Part shown: one piece after another, positions 16,125-24,148 of the stretch
Numbering within the stretch: position 1 is the stretch's first letter
Layout: the number at the start of each line of letters is the position of its first letter
Origin: Proteobacteria bacterium UBA652
GTDB lineage: Bacteria > Pseudomonadota > Gammaproteobacteria > Nitrosococcales > Methylophagaceae
Reading direction: 5' to 3'
NCBI GenBank assembly: GCA_002299915.1
Contig: DBOG01000019.1
Span: forward strand, 1,323-30,994
DNA: 29,672 bases
The notes under the pieces: model-generated
The model's input: only the letters and a program-made list of their open reading frames with translations
What the model was told of the DNA's origin: nothing
The model's database searches: none
Program-made: the position numbers and the translations under genes

Positions 16125-16624
16125 CAGCAGAAATGGAACAGAAATTCAATCAGAATAGGCGCTTATTATTGAAGGCGGGCGTATCTTCAGTCACCTTGGC
16201 GCTGGCTGTGAGCAGTGGATTATTGCTGCCGAGAAAGGTGATTGCCCATTGGCCAAAAGAGGCTTTTTCAGCACAAACGGTGGAAATGGCCTTATCTGCA
16301 TTATTAGGAAAAACTGAGCCGATCTATACGGGCAAGGAAGTACAATTTAAAACGGCTTTACCCCCTAGTTATGCGGTAAATGGCGCATCGGTACCTGTTG
16401 AGATCCAGAGTGATTTGGAACAGATTGAACGTGTCATTATTTTGGTGGAGAAAAACCCTGTTCCTCTAATTATGAGTGCTGAACTGATGGAAGATGTTGT
16501 GATGCCATTTAAGACAATGATTAAAATTGCGGAAGACTCTAATGTGATTGCCATTGTTTGTGCTGATGGTAAGCTTTATTCGACAACCCGATTTGTAGAA
16601 GTGGATATTGGAGGGTGTGGCTAA
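16121..16624 (+). CDS. soxY: Thiosulfate oxidation carrier protein SoxY
   Basis: A 167-residue SoxY, the periplasmic protein that carries sulfur intermediates on a C-terminal cysteine. A twin-arginine signal (N-R-R-L-L-L-K-A-G, residues 12-20) precedes the SoxY domain. The chain ends G-G-C166-G, one residue short of the canonical GGCGG swinging arm. It starts inside the last codons of the bepA-like gene (ATGA) and overlaps soxZ by one base. The other sox genes (soxA, soxX, soxB, soxCD) are not in this window, so a full Sox pathway cannot be claimed. Confidence 0.9.
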   Translation: MTAEMEQKFNQNRRLLLKAGVSSVTLALAVSSGLLLPRKVIAHWPKEAFSAQTVEMALSALLGKTEPIYTGKEVQFKTALPPSYAVNGASVPVEIQSDLEQIERVIILVEKNPVPLIMSAELMEDVVMPFKTMIKIAEDSNVIAIVCADGKLYSTTRFVEVDIGGCG

Positions 16625-16947
16625 TGGGAACGAGTGTAAGCAGTAAAGATCGTATCCGCGCTAAGTTAAAAGAGGGGCGGACGGTGGTGCGTGTATTGCT
16701 TGCACATCCAATGCACACAGGGCGTGTAAAAGATGCTTTAGAGGAACTGATTCCGATTGAGTTTATTCAAGATATTCGGTGCTGGCGCAATGAAATAGAA
16801 GTGTTGTCGATGAAATGTGGGACAGGCATTGCGCGTAATCCTTATTTTTCATTCCAACTTGCAGCGGGTGTGTCGGGTGATGCAATACGTATTACATGGG
16901 TGGATAATAAAGGGGCAAAGGGCGCTGCAGAAACGGTTGTTAAATGA
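16624..16947 (+). CDS. soxZ: Thiosulfate oxidation carrier complex protein SoxZ
   Basis: A 107-residue SoxZ, partner of SoxY in the sulfur-carrier heterodimer. It holds the usual H-P-M-x-T-G-R motif and N-P-Y-F-S-F-Q. It lacks a signal peptide, as SoxZ normally does, and would be exported in complex with the Tat-signalled SoxY. I chose the ATG at 16624, which overlaps the soxY stop and has GGAGGG about 8 bases upstream, over an earlier in-frame codon at 16615. The stop codon overlaps the start of the sensor kinase gene by four bases. Confidence 0.92.
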   Translation: MGTSVSSKDRIRAKLKEGRTVVRVLLAHPMHTGRVKDALEELIPIEFIQDIRCWRNEIEVLSMKCGTGIARNPYFSFQLAAGVSGDAIRITWVDNKGAKGAAETVVK

Positions 16948-18647
16948 GCCTAAGGCGTAAAGTTAATACAGGCGTCTTTTTACTATTATTGATCGCCGTA
17001 TTAGCCAGTATGTCATTGCTGATTTCAAATGCACGCCAATCGGTGCATGCCGACGCTGAGGATGCGATGCGTTCAGCAGCAGAGTTGATTACGGTACTTT
17101 TATCAGGCGAATATCTTAGCCGAGAGATGAGTATGCGCTCGCATGTGGAGCGTATTGTGCCAGCTATCAGTCAGATCCGAAGTTTACATATTTTAATGTT
17201 TGGCCGTGACGGTTTATTATTTGAAGGTGAGCCAAAAGCGTTTGAGAAAGAAGCCCCTAACTGGTTTATAGATTTATTAAAGCCAGATATAAAGCCCTTT
17301 TCAAGGCGATTTGGATCGGGGCATATGGTGATTTATGCTTCCCCATTACAGGAAATTGATGCCCGCTGGCGCGATGTGCGTGGTTTATTGGTATTAGGCT
17401 TACTCATGTTATTGGCGACAATCGCATTACTGTATTGGGGGTTAGGGCGGATAACAAAGCCCTTAGATCGCATCTCTAAAGGGTTGGCATCGATTGAGCA
17501 AGGTGATTTAAACTTACGCTTGCCACATTTTGGCTTGGAGGAAATGGATCAAATTGGCCAGACCTTTAACCGCATGGGTGAAGCACTGACTGATAGCATG
17601 GCCGAAAATCGGCGCATGGCGATATTGGTACAGCAATCTGGAGATGCTATTTTATCGGTCGATCTGGCTGGGAAAATTGATTTTTGTAATCCTGCGGCAG
17701 CGGTTTTATTTGGTGAGACAGCAAATAAACTAGTTGGCCGGTCGATAGCAACGTTAGGATTCTCGCAATCGGAAGATGAGATTATGCTGGCTGTGGCGCG
17801 TGGGCAGGCCGTCGAAAATATTGAAACCAGTTTGAACCAAGATAGCCATGCCGCGCTATTATTTTCTGCGATGCCATTGTTAGATCCAGGCGATATTACA
17901 ACAGGGCTAGTGTGTACCTTGCGCGATATTACCGAGCATAAAGAAGCAGAAGCGGCGGCGCAGCAACTGTATGAAACGCGCTTATTAGCACAGCATATGG
18001 CTGAAGTACAAGAAAAAGAACGGCGCCATTTGTCGCAAGAATTACATGATGAATTAGGCCAGTGTTTAACGGCGATTAAAACGGATGCGGTGTTGATCAG
18101 TAACCGCAGTGAGGCGGTTGATTCAAAAATCCATGTGAGCGCTCGGGCGATTATTGATGTCACTAGCCATATTTATGATGTGGTGCATAATATGATTACA
18201 CGGCTGCGCCCTAGCCCGTTAGATGATTTAGGCTTGGTCGCAACGCTAGAAGAAAGTATTGCAAAATGGCAACAGCGGCAAAGCCAAATTGAATTTAAGC
18301 TAGAATTGGCTGGCGAACTAAATGATTTGGGTGAAACGTTGAGTATGACGGTTTTCCGCGTGGTGCAAGAAGCACTCACCAATGCAGTGCGCCATGCCGA
18401 TGCAACAGAGATTATGATTCAGGTTCAACGACAGGAACAAACCGTTGCGACAGGTGATTTGCTATCATTAACCATCACAGATAATGGTAAGGGCATGGTG
18501 GTGGAGGATTTTCATTCAGAAGTAGATTTCGGCTTGTTGGGAATGCGAGAGCGGGTGCGAAGCCTATCAGGTCAGTTTGAAATTGTGAGTGTGTTGGGCG
18601 AGGGGCTATCAATTCAGATTACGATCCCATTAGTAACAGAAGGATAA
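16944..18647 (+). CDS. NarL-type sensor histidine kinase with HAMP and PAS domains
   Basis: A 567-residue membrane kinase. Membrane helices at about 10-28 and 146-166 bracket a periplasmic sensor of about 115 residues. Then come a HAMP domain (to about 220), a PAS domain (about 222-335), a HisKA_3 dimerisation domain with phospho-acceptor H368 in Q-E-L-H-D-E-L-G-Q, and a HATPase domain with the N-box Q-E-A-L-T-N-A-V-R-H and G-boxes D-N-G-K-G-M and G-L-L-G-M-R-E-R. It overlaps soxZ by four bases (ATGA) and is followed 4 bases later by its response regulator. The signal is unknown; co-translation with soxYZ suggests a sulfur or redox cue, which is inference. A paralogue is encoded at 19498. Confidence 0.92.
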   Translation: MSLRRKVNTGVFLLLLIAVLASMSLLISNARQSVHADAEDAMRSAAELITVLLSGEYLSREMSMRSHVERIVPAISQIRSLHILMFGRDGLLFEGEPKAFEKEAPNWFIDLLKPDIKPFSRRFGSGHMVIYASPLQEIDARWRDVRGLLVLGLLMLLATIALLYWGLGRITKPLDRISKGLASIEQGDLNLRLPHFGLEEMDQIGQTFNRMGEALTDSMAENRRMAILVQQSGDAILSVDLAGKIDFCNPAAAVLFGETANKLVGRSIATLGFSQSEDEIMLAVARGQAVENIETSLNQDSHAALLFSAMPLLDPGDITTGLVCTLRDITEHKEAEAAAQQLYETRLLAQHMAEVQEKERRHLSQELHDELGQCLTAIKTDAVLISNRSEAVDSKIHVSARAIIDVTSHIYDVVHNMITRLRPSPLDDLGLVATLEESIAKWQQRQSQIEFKLELAGELNDLGETLSMTVFRVVQEALTNAVRHADATEIMIQVQRQEQTVATGDLLSLTITDNGKGMVVEDFHSEVDFGLLGMRERVRSLSGQFEIVSVLGEGLSIQITIPLVTEG

Positions 18648-18651
18648 GGCA

Positions 18652-19290
18652 GTGGCAAAATTAAAAATATTATTAGTGGATGATCATGAGCTGGTGCGAG
18701 CAGGATTCCGGCGTTTATTAGAAGATGGCGATGAATTTGAGATTGTGGCGGAAGCAGGCAGTGGTGAACAAGCCTGCCAAGACTATCAAAAATATCAGCC
18801 AGATACGGTGGTGATGGATATTTCGATGCCAGGGATTGGTGGCATTGGTGCTATTGAGCGGATTATTGCCCGCGATCCAGACGCAAAAATCCTAGTATTA
18901 AGTGTACATGAAGATACTGTGTTCACCACCCGTGCTTTGCAGGCAGGTGCACTGGGCTTTATTCCCAAACGCAGTGCACCAGAAGAAATGCGCCATGCTG
19001 TGTTACAAGTGGCACAAGGAAAAAGACATCTCGATCCTGAAATAGCACAGCAGATTGCGATGCACAAAATGGGTGGACAGGCCAATGTGTTAGAAGATTT
19101 GAGCCAGCGAGAATTTGAAGTGTTTCGATTACTGGCAGAAGGGAAAACAGTGAATGATATTGCGGGTTTGTTAAGTCTCAGCCCGAAAACAGTCGGGACA
19201 CACCATACCAATATTAAGCAAAAACTAGGGGCAACGAATGCCGCTGAATTGGCTCGGTTGGCGATTAGGAATGGTATTTTAGAAGCGTGA
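18652..19290 (+). CDS. NarL/LuxR-family response regulator
   Basis: A 212-residue protein. The receiver domain has the acidic pair D10-D11, phosphorylation site D56 in V-V-M-D-I-S-M-P and a conserved Lys near 105. A LuxR-type helix-turn-helix follows (about 145-205, L-S-Q-R-E-F-E-V-F-R-L-L-A-E-G-K). It begins at a GTG with AAGG upstream and is the last gene of the operon that starts with bepA. It is probably phosphorylated by the kinase encoded 4 bases upstream. It closely resembles the regulator at 20850. Confidence 0.93.
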   Translation: MAKLKILLVDDHELVRAGFRRLLEDGDEFEIVAEAGSGEQACQDYQKYQPDTVVMDISMPGIGGIGAIERIIARDPDAKILVLSVHEDTVFTTRALQAGALGFIPKRSAPEEMRHAVLQVAQGKRHLDPEIAQQIAMHKMGGQANVLEDLSQREFEVFRLLAEGKTVNDIAGLLSLSPKTVGTHHTNIKQKLGATNAAELARLAIRNGILEA

Positions 19291-19300
19291 AAATGGATAG

Positions 19301-19356
19301 GTAACGTAAAATGTGGGTCATTCATTCCCCTATTGGGAGTGATGTTTTTACGTTAC
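19301..19356. repeat. Structured inverted repeat downstream of the first response regulator
   Basis: Perfect 11-bp arms GTAACGTAAAA (19301-19311) and TTTTACGTTAC (19346-19356) enclose an inner 7-bp hairpin (CATTCCC at 19323-19329 with GGGAGTG at 19335-19341, allowing one G-T pair). It lies just before the terminator. It could be a small mobile repeat (MITE-like), an RNA stability element or part of a small RNA; no second copy is in the window. Confidence 0.5.
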
Positions 19357-19365
19357 TTAGAATAT

Positions 19366-19404
19366 AAAAAAGCCTCGTATCGCAAGATTAAGGGGCTTTT
19401 TTTG
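19366..19404 (+). terminator. Rho-independent terminator of the bepA-sox-kinase operon
   Basis: An AAAAAAGCC arm pairs with GGCTTTTTT across a 19-base loop region and is followed by a T run. Confidence 0.7.
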
Positions 19405-19407
19405 TGC

Positions 19408-19438
19408 AATTCCTAGGATAATATCCTAATAAGGAATT
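19408..19438. promoter_or_regulatory. Nested palindrome upstream of the second sensor kinase (candidate operator)
   Basis: An inner palindrome AGGATA-A-TATCCT (19415-19427) lies inside outer arms AATTCCT (19408-19414) and AGGAATT (19432-19438). It sits about 60 bases before the kinase ATG. The nested symmetry is stronger than expected by chance in AT-rich DNA and fits a dimeric regulator site. Confidence 0.5.
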
Positions 19439-19497
19439 TATCCTATATCGCTTTTTGGGGAAGAGACTACAATGTGTTGTTTACAAGAGAGTAGGAA

Positions 19498-20847
19498 ATG
19501 AATTTAAAGTTACGCCTGAATTTAATTATTACGATTTTATTATTATGTATTGTTGCAATTGGTGGCATGTACACCACCCAAAATGCACGGAAAAATATTC
19601 AAGCAGAAATTGCTTCGACCGCTGTATTGGCAGTACATATGCTAGATGCTGAAATTGTGCAGTTAGGAAATTATACAGGTTGGATTGATGAACCAAGCGG
19701 CGTGAAGGGTTCTGTTTTTAGGTTGAGTAGTTTGAGCGATGTGAGGCATGTTAAAGTTGAATTTTTTGATGCACAAGGTGTGTTGAGAGACAGTAACCGA
19801 GCCGATAATATTATTGAAGACAATCCGCCGCCTACATGGTTTGTGCGGGCAATGGACACGGTAACCACGGAAATGCCCATTACGAAACGGCAAGTATATC
19901 AAGCGGGTAATACAGTTGGCGAGTTAGTGGTCACGCCCGATCCGTCATATGAAATTGCGGAGATTTGGGAGGATACAAAAGCTATTTTACGATTAATGGC
20001 ATTATTCTTTATCGTTGCTAATATTTTGATTTATTGGGCGGTTAGTAAAGGCTTAAGACCGATTGAAAAGGTATTGAAAGCGTTAACAGAGCTAGAACTT
20101 GGAAATTTTGCATCACGATTGCCAGAATTTTCTTTGCCAGAGTTAACGGGGATCAGCCAAAAATTTAATGTGATGGCAGAGACATTACAAGGCAGTGTTG
20201 AAAGTAATCGACATTTAACGCAGCAAATAATTAGCTTACAAGAGGATGAGCGGAAAAATTTGGCGCGGGAGCTACATGATGAAATTGGCCAGCATCTCAC
20301 CGCGGTCCATATTGATTCAGCTGCCATTGTGAAATCAACAGACTTAACAATGGTCAAGGAAAGTGCAGAAGCGATTGATGGGGTGGTGAAGCAGATGATG
20401 GATATTGTCCATAATATTTTGCAACGTCTGCGACCAACAGGGCTTGATGAATTGGGTATAGAAGCCGCATTACAAGAACTGGTAAGTAGCTGGCAACAAC
20501 GGAACAGAGATGTGTTGATGACATTGCAGGTATCAGGTGATTTTTTAGATGTAAGTGAACCCGTATTGGTCACCGTATTTCGGTTGGTGCAAGAGTGTCT
20601 TACCAATATTACACGGTATGCAGATGCAGAAAAAGTAGATGTGAATGTCTATCGTATTGGCAATAAGATTAATTTGAGTATCAAAGATGATGGGATGGGC
20701 TTTGATACGCAAATAAAGCCGACAGGATTTGGTTTGTCGGGGATGCGAGAACGGGTAACCGGACTCGCGGGAGAATTTGAATTGATTTCCCATAAATTAA
20801 AAGGTACAGAGGTGAAAGCCAGTTTGCCTTGTGTTGTAAAGGAATAA
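19498..20847 (+). CDS. NarL-type sensor histidine kinase with HAMP domain, no PAS
   Basis: A 449-residue membrane kinase. Helices at about 8-26 and 162-182 enclose a periplasmic sensor of about 135 residues. They are followed by HAMP (to about 235), HisKA_3 with phospho-acceptor H260 in R-E-L-H-D-E-I-G-Q, and HATPase with Q-E-C-L-T-N-I-T-R-Y, D-D-G-M-G-F and G-L-S-G-M-R-E-R. It shares its architecture with the kinase at 16944 but lacks the PAS domain, and its sensor region differs, so it probably reads another signal. Its regulator starts 2 bases after its stop. With the first pair it forms a tandem duplication lying between soxYZ and xoxF. Confidence 0.92.
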   Translation: MNLKLRLNLIITILLLCIVAIGGMYTTQNARKNIQAEIASTAVLAVHMLDAEIVQLGNYTGWIDEPSGVKGSVFRLSSLSDVRHVKVEFFDAQGVLRDSNRADNIIEDNPPPTWFVRAMDTVTTEMPITKRQVYQAGNTVGELVVTPDPSYEIAEIWEDTKAILRLMALFFIVANILIYWAVSKGLRPIEKVLKALTELELGNFASRLPEFSLPELTGISQKFNVMAETLQGSVESNRHLTQQIISLQEDERKNLARELHDEIGQHLTAVHIDSAAIVKSTDLTMVKESAEAIDGVVKQMMDIVHNILQRLRPTGLDELGIEAALQELVSSWQQRNRDVLMTLQVSGDFLDVSEPVLVTVFRLVQECLTNITRYADAEKVDVNVYRIGNKINLSIKDDGMGFDTQIKPTGFGLSGMRERVTGLAGEFELISHKLKGTEVKASLPCVVKE

Positions 20848-20849
20848 AG

Positions 20850-21494
20850 ATGAAAACATCAACAATTAATGTGATATTGACAGATGACCATGCGGTTGTA
20901 AGATCAGGTCTAAGACGTTTATTGGAACAGAATGAAGACATTAACGTGGTGGCAGAAGCAGAAAGTGGCGAGCAGGCGTATCAATTGTTTTCAGACATGA
21001 TGCCTGACGTATTGGTGATGGATATGTCGATGCCAGGCATTGGTGGTTTAGAAGCCTTGAGACGTATTTTGGCGAAATATAACACAGCGAAAATCATTAT
21101 TTTTTCAATGCATGAAAATGCAACCTTTGCCACCCAAGCTCTCACCGCGGGTGCCGTTGGTTATGTCACCAAATCAGGGGATGCAAATGATTTGATCACG
21201 GCAGTACGCACTGCTGCACAAGGGAAAAGTTATTTAAGCCCTGAAATGGCACAAAAAATCGCCTTACAGAGTATGACGGGAGATGACAATCCTGCGCAGA
21301 GGCTAACAGTGCGGGAATTTGAGGTGTTTCGCTTATTAGCAGAAGGTCGAGTCACAGAAGAAGTGGCGAAAATATTGAATATTGGTCAGAAAACAGCGGC
21401 AAATTATCAAACAATGCTAAAACAAAAATTGGATGTGTCTAGCCCCGTTGAATTGGTAAGGTTGGCAATCAAACATGGTGTGATCGAAGGTTAA
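20850..21494 (+). CDS. NarL/LuxR-family response regulator, paralogue of the upstream one
   Basis: A 214-residue regulator. The receiver has acidic residues D12-D13 and phosphorylation site D58 in L-V-M-D-M-S-M-P. A LuxR-type DNA-binding domain follows (L-T-V-R-E-F-E-V-F-R-L-L-A-E-G-R). I placed the start at 20850, with AAAGGAA just upstream and just after the kinase stop; an earlier in-frame codon at 20829 lies within the kinase gene. It resembles the regulator at 18652 along its whole length, including S-M-P-G-I-G-G. Its nearness to xoxF makes it a candidate xoxF regulator; that is inference. Confidence 0.93.
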   Translation: MKTSTINVILTDDHAVVRSGLRRLLEQNEDINVVAEAESGEQAYQLFSDMMPDVLVMDMSMPGIGGLEALRRILAKYNTAKIIIFSMHENATFATQALTAGAVGYVTKSGDANDLITAVRTAAQGKSYLSPEMAQKIALQSMTGDDNPAQRLTVREFEVFRLLAEGRVTEEVAKILNIGQKTAANYQTMLKQKLDVSSPVELVRLAIKHGVIEG

Positions 21495-21537
21495 AATATT
21501 TTGGGATACACTACTTAAATAACATAGGAGAATTGAA

Positions 21538-22356
21538 ATGAAAACAAATGTATTAATAATGGTATCAAGTATCGCAATGTGGGCGCTGCCAAATTTGGTG
21601 TCGGCAGGGTTTATTGAGGGCAAGGCCGCGATGCTAGAAGGAGATTATTCAGCAGCAGTAGCGGAGTTTGAGCCCTTAGCAAAGGGGGGCGATCTAAAAT
21701 CGCAATATATTATGGCTGTTATTAATGATGATGGTTTGGGACAAGAGCGTGATTATAAGGTCGCAGCGAACTGGTATACCAAGGCAGCAGAGCAAGGCGA
21801 CATTAATTCACAATATAATTTAGGCGTGATGTATACCAAAGGCCAGGGCGTTAAGAAAGATGCTGAAAAAAGTGTTAATTGGTATCGAAAAGCAGCAGAT
21901 CAAAAATTCCCCCCCGCACAATATGCCTTAGCAGACATGTATATGAGAGGATGGGGCGTGGAAAAGAGTATGACAGAGGCAGCGATGTGGTTTGAGAAGG
22001 CGGCGCAGCAAGGTAACTTTAAATCACAGTTAATGTTGGGGATCCTTTACTTAGAAGGTAATGGGGTGAAGAAAGATGAGATGGCGGCAGCGAAGTGGAT
22101 TAAACAATCTGCGGAACAAGGCCATTATAAAGCACAATACACAATGGGCATGATGTATAACAAAGGCGTTGGAGTGAAGAAAAACTTGGTATTGGCTTAT
22201 GCCTTATTGGACGTGGCATCCCGTGATGGACATGGCTCAGCAAAAAATATACGGGATGAAATTGTCGGCCAAATGACCGAAGCACAGCAAACACAAGCAA
22301 AAGAAATGGCGATACTGTGGCAGTCAGGAAAGCCAATCTCAATTCCGAATAGCTAA
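21538..22356 (+). CDS. Secreted Sel1-repeat protein
   Basis: A 272-residue protein with a signal peptide (about 1-23, ending L-V-S-A) and five to six Sel1-like repeats of about 36 residues (for example A-A-N-W-Y-T-K-A-A-E-Q-G-D and Q-Y-N-L-G-V-M-Y-x-x-G-x-G-V-x-K). Sel1 repeats form helical solenoids for protein-protein contacts. TAGGAG precedes the ATG. It follows the second response regulator by 43 bases and is closed by a strong terminator, so it is likely the third gene of that operon, possibly a periplasmic partner of the sensor. Its precise role is unknown. Confidence 0.88.
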   Translation: MKTNVLIMVSSIAMWALPNLVSAGFIEGKAAMLEGDYSAAVAEFEPLAKGGDLKSQYIMAVINDDGLGQERDYKVAANWYTKAAEQGDINSQYNLGVMYTKGQGVKKDAEKSVNWYRKAADQKFPPAQYALADMYMRGWGVEKSMTEAAMWFEKAAQQGNFKSQLMLGILYLEGNGVKKDEMAAAKWIKQSAEQGHYKAQYTMGMMYNKGVGVKKNLVLAYALLDVASRDGHGSAKNIRDEIVGQMTEAQQTQAKEMAILWQSGKPISIPNS

Positions 22357-22379
22357 GGCCCCATCAATCATGAGCCGAT

Positions 22380-22412
22380 GAAGCCTGAGATATAGCAATA
22401 TCTCAGGCTTGT
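22380..22412. terminator. Rho-independent terminator after the Sel1-repeat gene
   Basis: A perfect 13-bp inverted repeat AAGCCTGAGATAT / ATATCTCAGGCTT around a short AGCA loop, followed by a T-rich run. Confidence 0.85.
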
Positions 22413-22536
22413 TTGTATTCATAGTCATATCACCTGTTATTCCTAACAACACAATGACATTGTCCCGCTATAAATAAGGAAGACCACTCAATAATAAATG
22501 TTATGTGATGTTTATAGTGTGTGAACGCTATCCGTA

Positions 22537-22546
22537 ATCTTGCGAG
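22537..22546 (+). promoter_or_regulatory. Candidate regulator half-site upstream of xoxF
   Basis: ATCTTGCGAG here matches ATCCTGCGCG at 26476-26485 upstream of the TonB receptor gene at 8 of 10 positions. It lies about 37-46 bases before the xoxF ATG, a plausible activator position. No consensus -35/-10 pair is clear in the 226-bp gap. Confidence 0.3.
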
Positions 22547-22582
22547 ACGGCGGTTAATCCTAATAATATGCAGGAGAGAAGT

Positions 22583-24148
22583 ATGAAAAAGAAAAAATTT
22601 ATTATGCGTACTGGCATAGTTGCCCTAAGCGCTATCGCAATGATAGGGCTTGCAGGTCAAGCATCAGCAAACGCTGATATCACGTCAAATAATAAGGATC
22701 AAAACCTCTGGGGTTCGCCTGGTGGTGACTATGCATTAACACGGCATAGTGGTTTAAGTGATATCAATACGAAAACTGTTGGTAACTTACATATGGCTTG
22801 GGAACAATCTACAGGCGCATTACGGGGTCATGAAGGTCAACCAGTAGTGGTTAACCATAATGGCAAACCAATGATGTATTTTGTAAGTGCATGGCCAAAT
22901 ATTGTACAAGCTTTAGATTTATCGGATCCAGATAACCCGAAACAAATCTGGAACTACAACAAGAAAACTGACCGTGATATGTCTGCTGTACCTCGTGCAT
23001 GTTGTGACACCATTAACCGTGGTTTGAACTATGCAAATGGTAAAGTAGTGTTTCACACACTAGATGGACTATTGATTGCATTGGATGCATCAACAGGTAA
23101 AGAAGTTTGGATCACTAAGCATGCGTTTCCTGAAAAAGGTGAAACCCATACTGGACCTGCAATGATTGCTGGTGGGCTTGTGTATGCGGGGTTTGGTGGT
23201 GATGAATTTGCTGCTCGTGGTCGTACGGTTGCTTATGATTTAGAAACAGGTAAAGAAGTGTGGAAATGTCATAGCACAGGGTCTGATAAAGACGTATGTC
23301 TAACACCAGACACTAATAAAGACAATCCTCACTACGGTACTTACGGTCATGATTTGGGTATAATTACTTATCCAAATGATGAGTGGAAAATTGGTGGTGG
23401 TGCACCTTGGGCTTGGTACAGCTACGATGCTGACTTAGACATCGTTTATATGGGTACAGGTAACCCAGGCCACTGGTCTCCTGCTTACCGTTGTGGTGAA
23501 ACAGGTGAAAACTTAACGCATGAAAAATGTAATGAGTATAACCCTAAAATTAACTCAGGTAACTGGGATAATAAATGGTCTATGACGATTATGGCACGTA
23601 AGGCTAAAACCGGTGAAATGGTGTGGGCTTATCAAAAAACACCATTTGATCAGTGGGACTATGATGGCGTAAACGAAAATATCTTAGTTGATATGAAAGT
23701 TGACGGCAAAATGCGTAAGTCTTTAGTTAACTTTGACCGTAATGGCTTTGCTTATGTATTAGATCGCGAAAATGGTGATTTATTACGTGCGCATAAATTC
23801 GTTACAGTTGATTGGGCAACGAAAGTTGATTTAACAACAGGTCGTCCACTTAAAGTGAAAGAGCATTCTCCTTTTGAGCGTGGTCGTAATGTGGCAGTGT
23901 GTCCATCAGCAATGGGTGGTAAAGATCAGCAACCTGGTTCAGTAGATCCAGCAGATCCAGAATGGTTCTATATGCCTACTAACCAATGGTGTATGGAAGA
24001 TGAGCCTCAAGAACGTACGCATACCCAACAAGGTACGGTGTATGTATTTGCTAACGTTTATATGTATCAAGAAAAGCCAGGTGTAACGGCTAAAATGATC
24101 AAGTTTAACGTGCTGACTGGTAAAACAGCTGAAGTTTCGGATCCCTGA
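22583..24148 (+). CDS. xoxF: XoxF-type lanthanide-dependent methanol dehydrogenase, 3' end lost
   Basis: A 521-codon frame encoding a PQQ methanol dehydrogenase, which oxidises methanol in the periplasm and passes electrons to a cytochrome c. A signal peptide (about 1-29) is followed by the adjacent cysteines C140-C141 of the PQQ site, E208, N294 and the catalytic D359. D361, in W-D-Y-D-G, is the extra Asp that marks lanthanide-dependent XoxF rather than calcium MxaF. The start is 22583, with CAGGAGAG just before it, not the ATG at 22568. Complete XoxF proteins are about 600 residues, so roughly 80-100 C-terminal residues, including the last propeller blades, are missing. The frame ends at a TGA just past GGATCC (24139-24144), where TonB receptor sequence begins on the other strand. 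Codon use (CGT, GGT) suggests high expression. Confidence 0.9.
   Translation: MKKKKFIMRTGIVALSAIAMIGLAGQASANADITSNNKDQNLWGSPGGDYALTRHSGLSDINTKTVGNLHMAWEQSTGALRGHEGQPVVVNHNGKPMMYFVSAWPNIVQALDLSDPDNPKQIWNYNKKTDRDMSAVPRACCDTINRGLNYANGKVVFHTLDGLLIALDASTGKEVWITKHAFPEKGETHTGPAMIAGGLVYAGFGGDEFAARGRTVAYDLETGKEVWKCHSTGSDKDVCLTPDTNKDNPHYGTYGHDLGIITYPNDEWKIGGGAPWAWYSYDADLDIVYMGTGNPGHWSPAYRCGETGENLTHEKCNEYNPKINSGNWDNKWSMTIMARKAKTGEMVWAYQKTPFDQWDYDGVNENILVDMKVDGKMRKSLVNFDRNGFAYVLDRENGDLLRAHKFVTVDWATKVDLTTGRPLKVKEHSPFERGRNVAVCPSAMGGKDQQPGSVDPADPEWFYMPTNQWCMEDEPQERTHTQQGTVYVFANVYMYQEKPGVTAKMIKFNVLTGKTAEVSDP

Noticed and set aside
17549..18163. Long minus-strand open frame (204 codons) inside the first kinase gene
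   Set aside because: Composition is Ser/Cys-rich shadow sequence opposite HAMP-PAS-HisKA coding; it has no ribosome binding site or family features.
22568..22582. Earlier ATG for xoxF
   Set aside because: The Shine-Dalgarno CAGGAGAG lies after this ATG and is correctly spaced for the ATG at 22583, which also gives a normal signal peptide.
23939..24138. Last 67 residues of the minus-strand 827-codon frame as a novel C-terminal domain of the TonB receptor
   Set aside because: They are the antisense reading of xoxF codons; the plus frame here is clearly XoxF, so this tail is a by-product of the junction.
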